DNA from: Anseranas semipalmata
Taxonomy: Eukaryota; Chordata; Aves; Anseriformes; Anseranatidae
Assembly (NCBI GenBank): GCA_013399115.1
Contig: VXAA01007254.1
Location: 332,936 to 396,935 of the forward strand
Length of the DNA stretch: 64,000 nucleotides
Reading direction: 5' to 3'
Shown: positions 1-13,513 of the stretch, in pieces
Numbering within the stretch: position 1 is the first letter of the stretch
Layout: each line of letters opens with the position of its first letter
Translations under genes and position numbers: made by a program
The notes under the pieces: model-generated
Databases searched by the model: none
Told to the model about the DNA's origin: nothing
What the model saw: only the letters and a program-made list of their open reading frames with translations

Positions 1-602
1 AGGCCAACAGCATCCTGGCTTGTATCAGGAACAGTGTGGCCAGCAGGACTAGGGAAGTGATTGTCCCCCTGTACTTGGCTCTGGTGAGGCCGCACCTCGA
101 GTCCTGTGTTCAGTTTTGGACCCCTCACTACAGGAAGGACATCGAGGTGCTGGAGCGTGTCCAAAGAAGAGCAACAAAGCTGGTGAGGGGTCTGGAGAAC
201 AAGTCCTACGAGGAACGGCTGAGGGAGCTGGGGTTGTTTAGCCTGGAGAAGAGGAGGTTCAGGGGCGACCTTATCGCTCTCTACAGGTACCTTAAAGGAG
301 GCTGTAGTGAGGTGGGGATTGGTCTCTTCTCCCACGCGCCAGCTGATAGGACGAGGGGAAATGGGTTAAGTTGTGCCAGGGGAGGTTTAGGTTAGATATT
401 ATGAAAAACTTCTTTACTGAAAGGGTTGTGAGGCATTGGAAGAGGCTGCCCAGGGAGGTGGTTGAGACCCCATCCCTGGAGGGATGTGTAGATGTAGAAC
501 TTAGTGACATGGTCTAATAGTGGACTTGGCAGCTCTAGGTTAAAGGTTGGACTTGATGATCTTAGAGGTCTTTTCCAATCTAAATGACTCTATGATTCTA
601 TG
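1..602 (+). mobile_element. CR1 LINE, 3' end fragment
   Basis: The segment encodes the C-terminal part of the CR1 ORF2 product in a frame open from 36 to 395, with the hallmark stretches [21 protein letters not shown] and [13 protein letters not shown] decayed C-terminal end and 3' tail follow, finishing with an ATTCTATG octamer at 595-602. The frame breaks near residue 113, so the RNHWxRLP-type C-terminus is out of frame. The element is cut by the window start, so its 5' extent is unknown. It is a dead, 5'-truncated copy in sense orientation to ASCC3. Confidence 0.95.
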
Positions 603-1380
603 TTGCTGTTTCACATAGTCAGGAAATACCTCATTTGAATTCTTTATAAAAGGGTTCATGGCATTAAGGAAGAAAGTAAATTTAAAATATCTTCAAAGTA
701 TTTGTCTGTTGTGGAAATAAAAGAACGTTTCTAGGAATAAGTGAGGTGAAATATATCACTAATAATAAGGGGGAAAAAAGCTAATTGAGATTTAGTTCAT
801 CTTCAGATTGTAGTTTTAAATTGAGTATTGAGAGCCATCTTGTGGCCATACTTGTTAATGCACATCCATGCTGCTGATATTATGGTAGCTGAAAAGTTAC
901 TAATGTTTATTGTTTCACATCAGAGCATTTTGAAGAATGGGGATTAAAAATAAATGTACTAACTTTCATTCTTCTTTTCTTTCAAATTTTTGTTTGTTTC
1001 ATGAGTAACAACCAAGTGAGCAGCCACTGTGGGACAGGGGGAAGTAAACACATTCTGCTTCCAGGCGCCTAGCTTGAAGTGCAGCTCACAGCACCTTAAG
1101 CTGGGAGTCTGTCAATATAGCAAATGGATAGAAATAGCTCCTCTAAATCATAATTTACATCATCCATGTTAGATGGCTAGAGTTGGAATGGTTCCCCGTG
1201 ATGTGCTCATGCAGGCAATTAGCCTACATATTAGTGGTAAGAACATGGGGAAACTAAAAGTTCTGGGAGACTCTGGGACTCTGCCTTCATACTTGATTCT
1301 GAAAAAAATGTGAAAATCTGCTTGACCTGAAGGATGGGTTCTTTACTTTCATATCAAACTTTGGAGATAACTTTTTCTTA

Positions 1381-1426
1381 CTTCCTCCTTCCCTTCCTTT
1401 CTTTCTTCCTTTCCTCTTCTCTTCTT
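1381..1426. repeat. CT-rich pyrimidine tract
   Basis: An almost uninterrupted run of C and T built from CCTT/CTTT units. It is a low-complexity tract within the intron, with no splice acceptor use apparent because no coding exon follows it. Confidence 0.8.
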
Positions 1427-3218
1427 GCACACGTTAATGGATGATAATATAAAACAGCATGAAAAAGTTGTATGTGTAATAAGTATAATGTATAATATAC
1501 TTTTATAGTATATATATGTATAAAGTACATGTGTAATAATATGTGGGCTACATTCACTGTTGCTAAAACAAATATAAATTCTCGAAACAATGCATGTTTT
1601 AGCAAGCTAAAAATTTTTATCCATCAATTTTGATTACTGGAATAAGAGTTAATAGTAAATAGAACAATTCAATATTTGTATTAATGGAAATCTTTTTTCC
1701 TCTCTGGCTGAATTTGTTTCCTGAGAACTCTCAGAGAACTTGTCCATGACAAAGGAAGGGTTGTGGGAATGTAACATTTTATGGGAAGGTGCATGATTAT
1801 ATTTGAGGGTTCTAACGAGGACTAACTGACTTTATAATAAATGATGCCTTCTGAATAAGTTGCCACTGTCACCAGTAGAAGGGATGTAAACTCTCCATTC
1901 CTATTTTTACTATGATGTTCTTTGGTCCTATTATGTTCAGGCACTTAAAACCATAGGATGATCTGATCAATTTTCATGTGTAGGGCCATTAACTTTTCAA
2001 TTGTTTCTTCAGTTCCTCTGTGATAGGAAGGATTTGGTATCGGAATAAGCAGGGATTAGTGTGAGGGCAGATAATGCAAGTTCAAGCAGGTTCCAATTTA
2101 CCCAGAATAGTAAGTGATAATTAAGAGCTATTGTTGATATGTGCCATCTGGGAGTGTTGATACAATGCCACCTGAGTCAGTTACAATAGGAATTTGTTGC
2201 AATGTAAAGTCGTTTGAGAGTCTATTTTGTCTAATTCTTTCCTGGATAATTTTTGGTCATTAGTCTAAATCTGAAACGTGCCAGCTGAGTGGTTTCCAGG
2301 GTGAGGTATAGCACAGGGGTTTTAATAGTCTGCACATGGTACCCTCAGATGCGTGGTGTGTCTGAGCTCCTGTTGCAGTTGGCAGAGTTCAGCACATGTC
2401 AGGCGGTGGAGCCAAGAGGATGACTGAGCTCAACCCGGGGCAGACACGAGGCAGGCAGGGAGCAGAAATGCTGTAGAAACCCCACTGCCTGACGCCTGTC
2501 CACTGGGAAGGGTGCTTAGACTCCTACTTCAGCTTTACAAATCTGCATGTAGACATCTACAGCATAGGTGTCATAATGTCAAACTGAACCCTGCCATATC
2601 AAGCTGCTGGCAAGGTGGCCTGTCTCAAATGGTCAGGCAGTTACTTTACTTTCTAGGGGCATTTCTCCACATCAGACAGCATTAGCTGGCGCTTTTATCT
2701 TCAGCTTTAGCAGGGTACAGATTAAACAAATACGATGGAACTATCTAGTTATCTCAAGTAATGTTTTCTGAAAAAAGGAATAGAGTAGGAAATCTTTTCT
2801 AGGTTGCTCTCTAGATTGAAAAGCTGTGCCAAAATTGTAAGTCATCAGTCTGTTTCTATAAATCTGATTGGAAGGGCTGTCTGATGCTATCATAGAAGAG
2901 AGGCACAATAGGTTTTCTTCCAGTGAATGGTCACTGGGGATAGTGGAGATAACACCAGCACTGTAAGTGTAGCCTCTGTGTTTCTATTCTGTGTAAAATT
3001 TCTGTGACAAGATCCATAGGCCGTTCCATATTTGGAGCTCAAAAAACAATTCAAAAATTATTTGAAATCCCCAAATGCAGAATTAACAGAAGGAAATACT
3101 TTTGTTGAATAGCTTCAGAGATTCAGATTGGAATTTGCAAAGTAAAATATTCTTAGATGTGTAAACCAATATATGAAGGTGCACGGTGATATGATTGCCA
3201 AGCTTGCTTTGCAATATG

Positions 3219-3300
3219 TATTATATATTATTTATATATTATTATATAATCATATATTATATTCTTTTTTATTGTTTACATTATTTTTATATGTCATATA
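3219..3300. repeat. AT-rich low-complexity stretch
   Basis: TAT/ATT-type alternation with several short self-complementary words such as ATATATTATTTATATATT. It is low complexity and has no other recognised role. Confidence 0.7.
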
Positions 3301-3887
3301 TGATATTTTATGTTGGCTTTCAAAAAGTGCATGAGAAAATCAAGCGAAACAGTAAAAGCTTTAGAAATGTGCGTCACACTAATCTAATTAAAAGTTAGCA
3401 GGGTTTGCATGAGTCAAAGATTCTCCACTCCTTTTATTCTGATTTTAATTCATAATTCAGTAATACCATCTTGAAACCACTGAAAACTGATACACTGGTG
3501 ATAACCCTGTAGCATGTGTGTATTACAAAACTCCGCAAACTTGATGTTTGCCTTAGCACTGAACTGTGGCACTTAGTTCACTTCTGTGCATTCTGAGAAA
3601 GTTTCTCTTCCTCCATGTTGGAAAGCTATTAATATGTTTTGAAAGCGATTGCAGTGTATTAGTTATACAGCTATTTTGCATGGATAGTAGTAGCTTTCAC
3701 TCTTCATGTAATGAAAAAAAATCTTTATTTTAATATCTATACTTTTACTTCAGTTATTTTTGCCATTAAAACAGTACAGAGATATTCAGTGCTAAAATGA
3801 TATTACTTACTTCAAGCAGTAAATTATACAGATATATTAGTTTTAGGGGAAGTGGATACTATTGAGTATTTGCCTTCCTCCTAGAGT

Positions 3888-3960
3888 CATAGAATCACAG
3901 AATATCCTGAGTTGGAAGGGACCCACAAGGATCATCGAGTCCAACTCGATGTCCTAACAC
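3888..3960 (-). mobile_element. CR1 LINE tail fragment, antisense
   Basis: It opens with CATAGAAT CACAGAAT, the reverse complement of the avian CR1 3' octamer pair. The typical antisense CR1 tail follows (GTTGGAAGGGACC, then AAGGATCATCGAGTCCAACTC). Similarity fades after about 3947. Only the last 60-70 bases of an element are present, as is usual for heavily 5'-truncated CR1 copies. Confidence 0.92.
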
Positions 3961-6900
3961 TCCAGCAAATTCAGCATTACACATACAGATTCAACTTCTC
4001 AGTAAATCATTTTGAAAAGCCTTTTCAGATTGGGCTGCTCTTAACAGAAGGCAAAGTTGTGAGATAAAAAACATTTTTTAGGAGACGAAATGCATGAAGG
4101 ATGTAATTATTTGAACAGATACGACCATTAATCATACAGAAGACTTAATATAATTAAAAGATTAAAGAAAATGAAGCTCACAGTACGGTATTTAACACTT
4201 CGAACAGTCATTAGCACTAATGCATGCACACTAAGTAAACAGAGTATGAAAAAATGGAAATTAATCCAGGTTGGAGAGGGACTGTCAAAGCAGCATAGCA
4301 ACTCTCCTGTCACCTCTTTTGTGCTGCTATGCACTACATTGAGTGAGAAAGTAGCGATCTCATTACATTCCCATCTACCATGTAATTTAGTCTCCATGGT
4401 ATACTTGATATAGATGAGATATTTTCTTAAATTTCCTCAAAGATCTACGTGCTATGTGGGCAAGACATTTAGAATTAGCTTGCTGAAGAAACTGTTTAGC
4501 CTGCTTTAAAATAATGGTGTATGAATTACAGTATCTTAACACTAGCAAGCTCTTCAGTTTTGACAGAGGATTTCTAATCTAGTTTACAAACTCCAGACAA
4601 AACAGATGGATGAATTAACATTGACACAATATTTTTTTTCTCAAAATCTGTGCAAATATATTGTAAAAATAATTTGTAAAAGTAAATAGGTGTTCCTTTG
4701 CTCAAAAATACCAGCTATATGTGCTAGGTACATGCTTAAAGAATGATAGAGGTAGAATATAGTCTCTCAAAGCCAAATTTAATCATACATAATTGTTTCA
4801 TCTTTGTGATTTTTAAACTTTACAAAGCAATTATCTTGCAGGCTTCGTGAAGTACGAAACATAAAGTTGGTAATTGACATAAAATAATGGGACTATAAAG
4901 GCTGGATTTGGAGGGATTTTATTGTGTTGGGTGTTGTTGTTGTTTTTAATGAAGTAAAGGAGAGACGCATAGTAAGTATTAAAACCTTTTTCTTCCGGTG
5001 GAAATTATGGAATCCAGATTCCATAAGGGATCTCATAATTTAGCAGAGTTCTGTGGGAATATCCCTCATTTGAACAGGATCTGGCTGTAAAATCAAGATC
5101 TGTGGAATGCTCCTTTCTTAAATCGTTTTCCTCTGTTAAAAAGCCTAATAGTTGCCTCAGTTTAACTGACAGTGTGTCTCTAAATTCCCAAGTCAGGAGC
5201 ATAGTAATATAAACCTTCTTGTTACATCACTTCTTAGGTGCTACTTCTGTGCCCTTTCAGGTGTGTAAAGACATTGTGTTACCTTTGAAACTGACTTTGA
5301 ACAATGTTTAATAGTCCACAGGCTTCACAGCTGTGCTCTGAAGTTGCAGAGATTCTGAGAGCAGCCTGCTAGTAATTTGGAATAAAACTAATGAAAAAGA
5401 CAACACAGTTGTCAAAGGTGGTGATAATAAGCTGGCTCTGGCGTTGATAATAAGCATAAGTCCTACAGATGTCATTTCTTAAGATACACTTTTTGTCCTG
5501 AGTGTACAGTGGAAAAATTTATGAAACAGTAAGGCAAGGAGATAATTCTGAGAGAGGTGAAGTTATGGAAATGTGATGGGGTGTGCATTTGAGTCAGGAC
5601 ATGGGCACAAGGAATAAAAATTTCAGAGGAAAGCAGGTCCCACAATTTATGGGTCTATTGGTTTCTTAAGAGAAATATTATGTTTTTAGTACTTAATCAG
5701 ATAAATGATTATCACTCATAATTAATCAGATGAGACTGTGTGAACATTGTAACATGGAAATGCATAAACATCTATAAATTTTCATGTTTTTTGGAGATTT
5801 CTCGAAAGTGTTTTTCTTGTAAGATTTGACATTGGGTGACACTGAGCTACATTTCAAATCCTTGAAATTCTCTTAGAATAGCAAAGAGACAGGAGAAATA
5901 AAACATATTTGGTTCTGAGGGTTAATATATTGTTAACACACAAAAAAAGTGTGCTAACTTTTTATGGGATGCTAATTACATCATGAATTTTCTTGCATTT
6001 TTCTTATGGGTCTGGGTATTACACGTGTATCAAGGAAACAATTATTTTCCTGTTTTAAGATAAATTTCAGCTTTTCATGGTCCCACATACCGACGCTAGT
6101 CTCAAACTGTTTGAAAACCCTATAGACTATTAATTCATACTGCACATTTGCAATTACCTACAAAACCTTAAAGTTCATTTAATTCCATTCTTCTGAAGAA
6201 TCCTCAGTATGTCACTTCACATAGCTGTGAAGTTGTGGTGGACTGTTATAGTCTAATTATGAAACGAGAAATATGCTTAATGTTCACAGACGGATTTTTT
6301 TCTTGCAGGGTTAATAATGTCTCAGTATAGCCTTTGAGGAGGGCTTGTGCTAAAAATCATGATAAGAAGTCATAAGTAAGCTGCAGCTGTATTGGAAAGA
6401 CCTGGAGAACTCTTTCTGTTTTCATTGCCTCAGAGTACAAATGCATCCAATATTTTCATGGCTCAGCAGAGTGGCGGTTTTGAGTATTACGGAGAAGCAA
6501 AGGAGGTGTTCTCAAATATAACAAATACTTCTGCAGAAACCATGCAATATCAGCTTTCTGTAGAAGCAGAAATATTGAAATTTCTACACAGTTAAGCACA
6601 GCAACAAAAGGTTTAGCTAGGTCTCCAGTGGATGTCAGTATTTGAGCTGAAACTGGTACAAATTCATCCTTGCTGTTGCCATGCTGCCCTTGCATGTCAT
6701 CGAACTCTGTCCATATCAATTTCTTTTCATTGTTGTATATCTTCCGTACTGGCTAGTTTTTCTAACAACAAACTGAAAACACCCTCTGCTGTCAGCAAAA
6801 CGGACCAAGACTGATGACTCCTTGGTCTGTGTACTCCAAGTGGTTAACAAATACGAGAGCAGCACTTCTTGTCTCAAGGGCCAGAGATGTATAGATACTT

Positions 6901-7508
6901 TTCTGTATTTTATGTATTTCATACAGAGAGAGAAAAGTATGATTCTAAATTGATGAGAAAGAAAACCAAAGCTTTACATGATTTTGCATGCGTTCGAAAA
7001 TCCTGTTATAAATTAATTCAATTTTAATTGATGTAGATTTTCATGTTATTGCTAAACTGAAATATTTTAACACTTCTCTTCACTGTGGAATCCAGATTTA
7101 CATCCTACTGAAGCAGTGTAAAAAAGTCTTTACATAATTTATATAATATTTTCTATAAATGATTTTCTGTAAACAAAAGATGCTTATTGTACAAAATATG
7201 AAAATTAATTAGCAATTTAAATGTGTTGTTTTATTCTTCCTGTATTTTGAGTCATCGGTGGAGCTTAAGCTGGGTCATTATAAATAACATTTCCTTTCTG
7301 AACCTAGTGCTGATTCCCATTTGTGTTTACGTGGAAGAATTATTTTTCATTCTGAGTTCTTAAATCCTGTTACCTGAGTATCATTAATTCACTCAGTTGT
7401 AAGATAGGCTCCTCAGTCTGGCTTTAACTGAAATATTAGGTTACATTGGTCCATGTTATAAAATTCTGGCTCAAGTTGAGTTACTGTATTATTTATACAA
7501 ATAGTTCC

Positions 7509-7545
7509 TTTTTTGTTTTGTTTTGTTGTTTTTGTTTTTGTTTTT
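7509..7545. repeat. TTTTG/TTTTTG simple repeat
   Basis: Irregular TTTTG and TTTTTG units in an intron, with no interruption other than one TTG step. It is length-variable DNA with no coding meaning. Confidence 0.85.
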
Positions 7546-10500
7546 CTCTATAACAGCTAGGCATTAAGTGAGGTAATTTGAAACTATGTCTACATCACCA
7601 GTGACTTGTTGCAGACCTATCTTTTGTGCATGGTCAAATTTGCATCTAGGATTCTTTCATTCTTAGCTTGTCTGGCTGGCTCAAAAATGTAATATTTTAG
7701 CAATACTATATTTTCTTAGCTTCTATCATCGCTGAGGTCCATAAACACTTTTATCTTCTGCATTATAGATTACAGAACTGAGGAATCAAAGATTAAATGT
7801 TTAACTGTTGTTCAGTGCTTTTAATCTGGTTGCAGTTCTTCCTCCTCCCATAGAATCTTATTTCATTCTCTATGCACCAGCTTTTTCAGTGAAAAACATA
7901 GGGCTGCTATGATTGTAGCAGAGCATACTGTAAAAAGTTCATACTGAATAAGGCAAGATGTTTCTGGACACCATACCAATCCATTCCTTAATACCACTCA
8001 TCACTCCTTAATCTGCCAACTGGATGAGACACAATCTTGTGCAATATATAGGTTATGAACTGTGGTAAGTCCAGGGCAACAGAAAAATGTACCAGAAATT
8101 CCATCTTACATCTTCTTTCCTTGCGAATCAAAAAGAGAAGAGAAGGATAATTTATAGGTATTTTGTGAACCTATTCACTGATTGGAGCATAAAGACATGA
8201 GGAATAATGATCCTACCTGTACAACTGCAAAGTACATTCTAAACCTGCATTATTTTGACAAAACCACAGTATTGTCTATCATATGAAAAGTACATCAGGG
8301 AATCACTGAATTGGCAATTTCAGATTCCCAACAGTTACCACTAGTGTGTGAGAAGTGTTTCAGCAGTAATTAAAGTTTTCTTTATTAAAACAAAAATTTT
8401 AAGTTTTCACTCTTCAGTTTTGAGAGCAGAAGAGCCTTTTTGGTCCATATTTGTGGAATTCATTTTCTTTTAAAAGGAAAAATAGGTTCCCATGTTCTTT
8501 CTTCAAAGAATTTCTAGAAACATCTGCTCTGTAAAGAATAGGAGAGTTGACAACCTGGGCTGAAAAGTTAACAACTAAATCTAAAAAATAAACTAACTAT
8601 GTTAAGACTGGTGGTTATACACAATCAAAATTTTATGGCTTTGAAGAAAAGAGGCCATTATTTTGCTTGAATAAAAATATAGTTATGTTAGAACAAGACA
8701 GTCATAACTTGGATAGGCTGCTTGGCAGTTGTGCCTAATTGTCCAGACTTTTCCTCCCTTGTTTTTCTTAGTACAGTTTTGCTAATTGTGGTTTAAATAC
8801 ATTGAAACTGAATTCTTCGAATTCTGCAGGGACTTCCTCTGTGTTTTACAAATTACAGCAAATTAGTATGTTATATAGACCTGAAGTATTTTTAAAACTT
8901 TCACTGAAGAGGGTTAGGGTTACTTCTACGTGTGTGCATGTGTGGACATGTAGAGAGAATTACTTTTAGTGCAACAGCTGAAAAGTAGTCTGTGCTCCGC
9001 TGAGGAATAATGACAGATAGATTCCTATTCTAAACAAGTGTTTCTAAATTACAAATTGAGAGGAGGCAACCGTCCATAGATAGAAGCCTGCATACACACA
9101 AAGAGAAGGTTCAGAAGAAAAAGTTACAATACTGTAATAAAGAAAATTAGTCCCGAGTTGTGTTCCTGATGATTTCAGACAAAGAATTGTTATCTTTACA
9201 CTGATAGAATATGCTGTTGAAGAATATGTTTAAGCAAAGCAATCACCCTGCTCTCCTTTCTTTCTCCTTCAGAGGTTTTTTTAGAGCACTTTACAGAACT
9301 TACTGAGGTGATTTCAGTAAATTGATCAGAGCAGTAACTCATAGGTTTAAACAATTCTAACTTTAATACAGTGAACTTAAATCTCCAGAGGGAGACAATT
9401 AGATTATTGACTCTTCCAGGAGAAATTCAAACTGATTCACATTTGTTTGCTAGAATTACCTTCTTCAAATACTATCTTGCCAGGTACCCACTAATTATAA
9501 CCCAGTAAAAGAGTAAGTGTTGGACAGAGATATTACTTCGGCATAACTATACAAAGTTAATAGATAGATACATTAAAAAAGTGAAGATTTAGAGAATGCG
9601 CATGCATACTTATTAAGCAGAATAGCATATTGGCCAGCCTGCATCCATCCAGAAATGATCTGCTAGGTCATGCAAGTCCTATTCATTGAGGAGAGCTCTT
9701 GGTAGTCTTTGAGTTCTCCACAGGAACCAGCTGCAGTGTGAGCAGTCAGTGATGCTGCTGCTCCCAGGAAAGAGCAAGGGAAGTAATGTGAGGGCATATC
9801 AACACAGAAGCACTACCTCAATCCAATGTATTGAACTGTTGGGTATCTTTTTAGAGTGACTGATATGTAACTTTATAGAAGAGCTTCATGACAAGTTGTT
9901 TATATGTGATTTAGAAGGTTTTTACAGCCAGATTGTAAATAACTGCATCTTTATTTCTGTTAATACCAGCCAATGAAGAAATCTCCTGTCATTTGTAAAA
10001 CAAACAAACAAGCAAAGAAAAATATCCAATTTCATATTCTTTAAGCCATATATAATAAATCTGTGCCCTCATTTTCTGCTTCCTCCAATGCTTCATCTTA
10101 AAAATAGTACAGAGAGCTATCTTAAAGGGCTAAGATATTCAATATAAAACCCGATCTCAATTTATCAACTTATTATAAGATTTGGCTGCATTGTGACATC
10201 ATTGATGTAGGCATCTCTGTCTAACTGTTTTAAATCTATAAATTAAGTCTTCTTAAAGTAGCATTCCTTCTGGCCATAACTTTGATAAAGCAAAGGACCG
10301 GTAGTGGCTCCTAATAACAGGTAAGGCAGTTATAAGTTTAGGTAAACAAGTTCTTAGGAAGGGAGCTCTGTCTGGTAAATGGTCCTCTCTTTTTGTCTAG
10401 ATTTATTTTTTTCTGGAAGATTAAATGCTTTTTTTTTTTCCCCCTCAACATCATTTACAGGACTATGTATTCTAAAACATAGCCTTATTTGAAAAAGTTC

Positions 10501-13491
10501 TATATTGTGTTCAATATAATGCATTTAGTAAATACTAATAATTTTTATGTTGTTTCTCAAGAGATATAGAAGTAAGACAAGACAAGGACCAATTGTTTAA
10601 TATATATTCATCACAGAAGTGTAGTCAACTTCTAAATCCTTGAGAGAAAAATTCTTTGAAAAGTTAATTCTTTGCTTCTGTAATAAAATACTAACTTGAT
10701 CTTGCTCCTGCTGCATAACATGACACTTCGTCCTTGCCCTAGAAACAACTAATGATGTATTAGTTATTATGCAGACAGTACAAGTTGAATAATACAAATA
10801 AAAGTTCTAACTCATAAAAGAGAGGTTAAATCTTCAGGTTAAATCATTATAGCACAGATGCATTCCTTTTTTCTCCCTTTAGACTCTCATATATTTTTCT
10901 TCCCGTTCAGTTTCTTGCATAAACTCTGGGATAGTGTTACTGCTCATCATCATGGTTTAGTATTTTCTCTATATTTCATGTATTTGCTCTAACTGTGCAC
11001 ATTAAAGTCATATTTTTTTCCTGTAATAAGAAACTATTATATTTTGACTTCATACTTAAGGAGCCTTTGTCGTGGTTTTATTGTCACTATCTAAATTTTG
11101 ATCTCTCCCCTTTGAAACAGCAGTTATGAATAAAACAATAGGATTTAGCTTGTATAGATTAATTAATATGCAATATACAAATAGTGAATTCTGAAAATCA
11201 AAAATGATGAATGAAATCCTAAAGCAATCCTGTGGGCATTTCTTTCCCTTTCTCTCGGTCCTCATATATACTGATGTCCTGTTAGTTTTTTTGTATTTAA
11301 GGAGCAGGAATAAACCCAGTGATGGACTCTTCAACTTGCCTTTTTTCATTCTGCGTTTCTCAGACCCTCTTCACTTCCTTAATGGATGAAGACTTCTCTT
11401 ATCTTTGCTTTTCAAAATTTAAGGTGTCAGTATTCTTTAAATGAGCCAGGCAGAGAAGATTCAGCAGTACAATTAATTTGAATGAAGTAAAGGAGTCTCT
11501 TGTCTTGTTGCAACTTTAAAAAATTTAGGTCAACTACAGAATTACAATTTGTGACATCTTTAGGAATGTTACAAACTATTTATTTTGGAAATAACTGAAC
11601 TGCATTCATCACACAGTAGTAGCATTAATTAAAACTGCCATTCATCAAAAGCTGCAGCAAAAGGTACCTTATTTCGTTTTAGATGTCCGTGATACCTGTG
11701 CTGAGTGCCAACACTCAGCAAATGAAGCTAACAAGGCCTCAAAATTAAGTGCTAGTACTTTGCAGTGTCAGGACAGTGCAAAGAATGGAGAATGGGAATA
11801 AATTGCTTAGAATTGCTCAAACCAGTGAACAAATACAATAGTGCATTCTGAGCAAACTGCAAGTGCTGCCCTGTTGTGAACTCCACAGAAGGGAAATTAC
11901 AATGATTGAATCTTACAGTCATAAGCATGAAGTTTGGCTGTAGTTAAGGTGATTGTGAGAAATATACTAGAATAGCCTGTGCCATTTCTGTTGCTAGAAG
12001 AAAATTCATGATAGTCAAAAACTGTTATTAGTAGAAAAAAAACCACCAAAATTCAAAGTCGAAAACAAGCATTTTCCAAATGAAGAAGCAGAAAGGAAAA
12101 ATATGTAACATACAGAAGGAAAAATAAAATCTGATTTTACCAAGTAATGGCAATCTTAGTCTGTCCTAGATAGGTGTACCAATCAGAGATTAACGAAAAG
12201 GCGTTAGCTGATACTTCACTTATTAAGAAGTAAATTATTGGCAGCTACTTCTTGTAATCGAGCTTTATTAGTCTTTTTTACCTGTTTTTTAGATACAATA
12301 AGAAAAAAAATAGCTATAAACCTACTGAAAGTTTAATTCCTTATGGTTCATGATGTATAGATAGTTCAGACAAAAGGCATGCAGCATATAATCTTTATGA
12401 ATGATGATACTTTTGTGATACCAGGTGCAAGTAAAAGGTAAGGAAGGGTGTGAAGGGAGCTATTCCTAAAGGTTAAGTCTTTTTTTTTTCTGTTATATAT
12501 GCCTCATTTCTCATTAAAATTAAGAAATATATTCTTCTGTGTCTAATTGTGACGTTTTTAATATCTTAATCAAGATCTGCATGAAATTCAAAACTTGTAA
12601 AACTATAGGTGACAGCAAGCTAAACTAGGAATTTATTTAATACATAGTGTTTTAGATGCACACACACATGTAAGCAAAGGTCATAAATCTGCAGCCCTCT
12701 TGAGCAGTAAGGGAGGGGAAAGAAAATCAATTCTAATTAGGCGACTAGTGCCAGACCTCATGACAAGAACTTCTCTGTACACCTGAGGCGCTTAGTAACA
12801 TTTCATATAAATTTTAAGCAAAACGCTTTAGTCTGTAATAGAACAAGATGGGCGTACTATAACTTTTTATAGTTTCACTTCTGTTATATAGTAATTGCTG
12901 GTTTTGTTGTCTCTGAAACCGTTTAAAGTCAGATTTAATAGAAAAATCATGCAATTCATTGAAGCGAAATCTTAGGAGGTTTGTTTGCAAATATGCTGCC
13001 ATTAAAGGGTATATGTTGTGTAAGCAGTCTTCCAAGCCATCACTGAGATATTTGTGATTTTTATTTTTTTCTTACATGTTCTCAAGTATTTGTAAAATTT
13101 GGTTGCTTAGTTGTTCTTGAACTAACTTGCCTTGTATCTTTGTAATTTAAAATGTCCACATATTTTTGAAAGAAAATCAAATCAATGTCTATACAGTTAA
13201 TGGAATCATCAGTATTTTCAGGATTTTAGTTTATTATTTTATTTGATTGCCATTTGTTTTTTGCTATGTCAAAAGTAAGCTGTGAGTTTTTCGTTAAAAA
13301 AAGTTCATCTTGTATGTCTGAAAATTTTCATTTAATGTATCTCTAAATTGGTTACTCTTCAACCTGGAAGTCTAGCACTTCACACATTCAATAAATGATT
13401 AGACAAAACCTATGAATGTTAGATATTCCAAAGATATTATTTTAGAAAGTTTGGTAGATTTTAGGAGCATGTGAATATTCTTTCTAAACAC

Positions 13492-13513
13492 ACAACTATA
13501 TGTGTATAGTTGT
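13492..13513. repeat. short perfect inverted repeat
   Basis: Arms of nine bases (ACAACTATA and TATAGTTGT) are separated by a four-base TGTG spacer. No flanking terminator, RNA gene or transposon end is recognisable; it may be chance in AT-rich DNA. Confidence 0.6.
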
